Assembly: GCA_036506495.1 (NCBI GenBank)
Contig: DASXRQ010000190.1
Location: 1 to 11,650 of the forward strand
From: DASXRC01 sp036506495
GTDB lineage: Bacteria; Actinomycetota; Actinomycetes; Mycobacteriales; Micromonosporaceae
Reading direction: 5' to 3'
DNA: 11,650 nt
Part shown: positions 11,364 through 11,650 of the stretch, piece by piece
Layout: every line of letters starts with the position of its first letter
Position numbering within the stretch: position 1 is the stretch's first letter
Program-made: the position numbers and the translations under genes
Notes under the pieces: model-generated
What the model was told of the DNA's origin: nothing
The model's input: the letters and a program-made list of their open reading frames with translations, nothing else
The model's database searches: none

Positions 11364-11544
11364 TGGCCGGTCGATGCCCGGTGGGTGGACGGATCCTCTT
11401 GCGGGAGGTCGGTACCGCAGCGGCCGCATGGTTACTCGAGCCGCCCGCCGGAGACGATGAGTTTCCTTCCCGTCACCACCGTCGAGCGCGCTAGCCCGAT
11501 GGGACGCTGGGCGGACCAAGAAAACGACAATGGGAGGGATGACC

Positions 11545-11650
11545 GTGCAACCGAACGAGATCACCGAGGTTTTGAACCGACCGATCAGCCAAGAACTGTT
11601 GGCCCGCGACCTGACCCGCTTGGCCTACGTCGCCAAGGACGGCACCCCCC
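11545..11650 (+). CDS. N-terminus of a PNPOx-like flavin/F420-binding protein (partial)
   Basis: The frame reads PISQELLARDLTRLAYVAKDGTP and is cut by the window end. This is the usual opening of split-barrel pyridoxamine 5'-phosphate oxidase-like proteins, in which 'LAYVxxDGxPRV' is the first barrel strand. These bind FMN or F420 and act as small oxidoreductases. Start choice: GTG 11545 has GGGAGGG (11532-11538) at 6-nt spacing. In-frame ATG 11539 abuts that SD directly, and ATG 11530 precedes it. The difference is at most five residues. It lies on the far side of the Tn3 relic from the ester cyclase. Confidence 0.75.
   Translation, partial: MQPNEITEVLNRPISQELLARDLTRLAYVAKDGTP

Noticed and set aside
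11364..11530. Search for a Tn3 terminal inverted repeat to the right of the transposase relic
   Set aside because: No sequence resembling a 38-bp GGGG-type end was found, so the element's boundary cannot be placed.
1..11650. CRISPR arrays, tRNA or rRNA genes
   Set aside because: No regularly spaced direct repeats, tRNA T-arm (GGTTCGAATCC-like) with matching acceptor, or rRNA-like conserved blocks were seen on either strand.

Overview
The window is GC-rich throughout, with strongly G/C-biased third codon positions, frequent GTG/TTG starts, several apparently leaderless genes and WhiB7-like promoter architecture. It reads as chromosome from a high-GC actinomycete. A Micromonosporaceae-like genus is my guess; nothing here fixes it. 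It is an accessory or adaptive region of stress-sensing modules, with gene relics at both ends.

Layout, left to right. 1-288: the last codons of an unidentified gene and a truncated N-terminus of a beta-lactamase-fold serine hydrolase. 289-2021 (+): a P-loop nucleotide kinase-like ATPase, then a tightly overlapping ArsR repressor / SRPBCC (AHSA1-like) / DUF1579-like module with a promoter-operator palindrome on the ArsR start codon. 6684-2018 (-): an ECF sigma factor, a zinc-finger membrane anti-sigma factor, a possible 31-residue ORF and a VOC protein, all joined by overlaps; then an OtrA/Tet(M)-type ribosomal protection GTPase with its own WhiB7-like promoter and an upstream ORF; then an HTH + Clp-N protein whose promoter sits inside two 17-bp palindromes. 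6977-7657 (+): a five-helix membrane protein with a Gly/Ser/Tyr tail. 7658-8033: no recognisable gene. 8034-10468 (+): a DGPF (YCII) protein and an ECF42-type sigma factor, then a small conserved hypothetical and a YceI protein. 10566-11000 (+): an SnoaL-like ester cyclase, more AT-rich than its neighbours. 11011-11363 (+): a shattered Tn3-family transposase. 11545 to the end: the start of a PNPOx-like flavin/F420 protein.

How the parts may work together. The clearest circuit is the ECF42 module. A TGTCCC-N17-CGTCG element lies before the DGPF-sigma operon, and a near copy with an identical 17-nt spacing lies just after it, before the 79-aa gene and yceI. This suggests that the sigma factor autoregulates and also drives the 79-aa-YceI pair. 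A second circuit is antibiotic-type translation stress: a WhiB7-like promoter feeds a ribosomal protection GTPase that is followed by a self-regulated Clp-N/HTH protein. The Tn3 relic abutting the compositionally distinct ester cyclase suggests past transposon-associated acquisition on the right.
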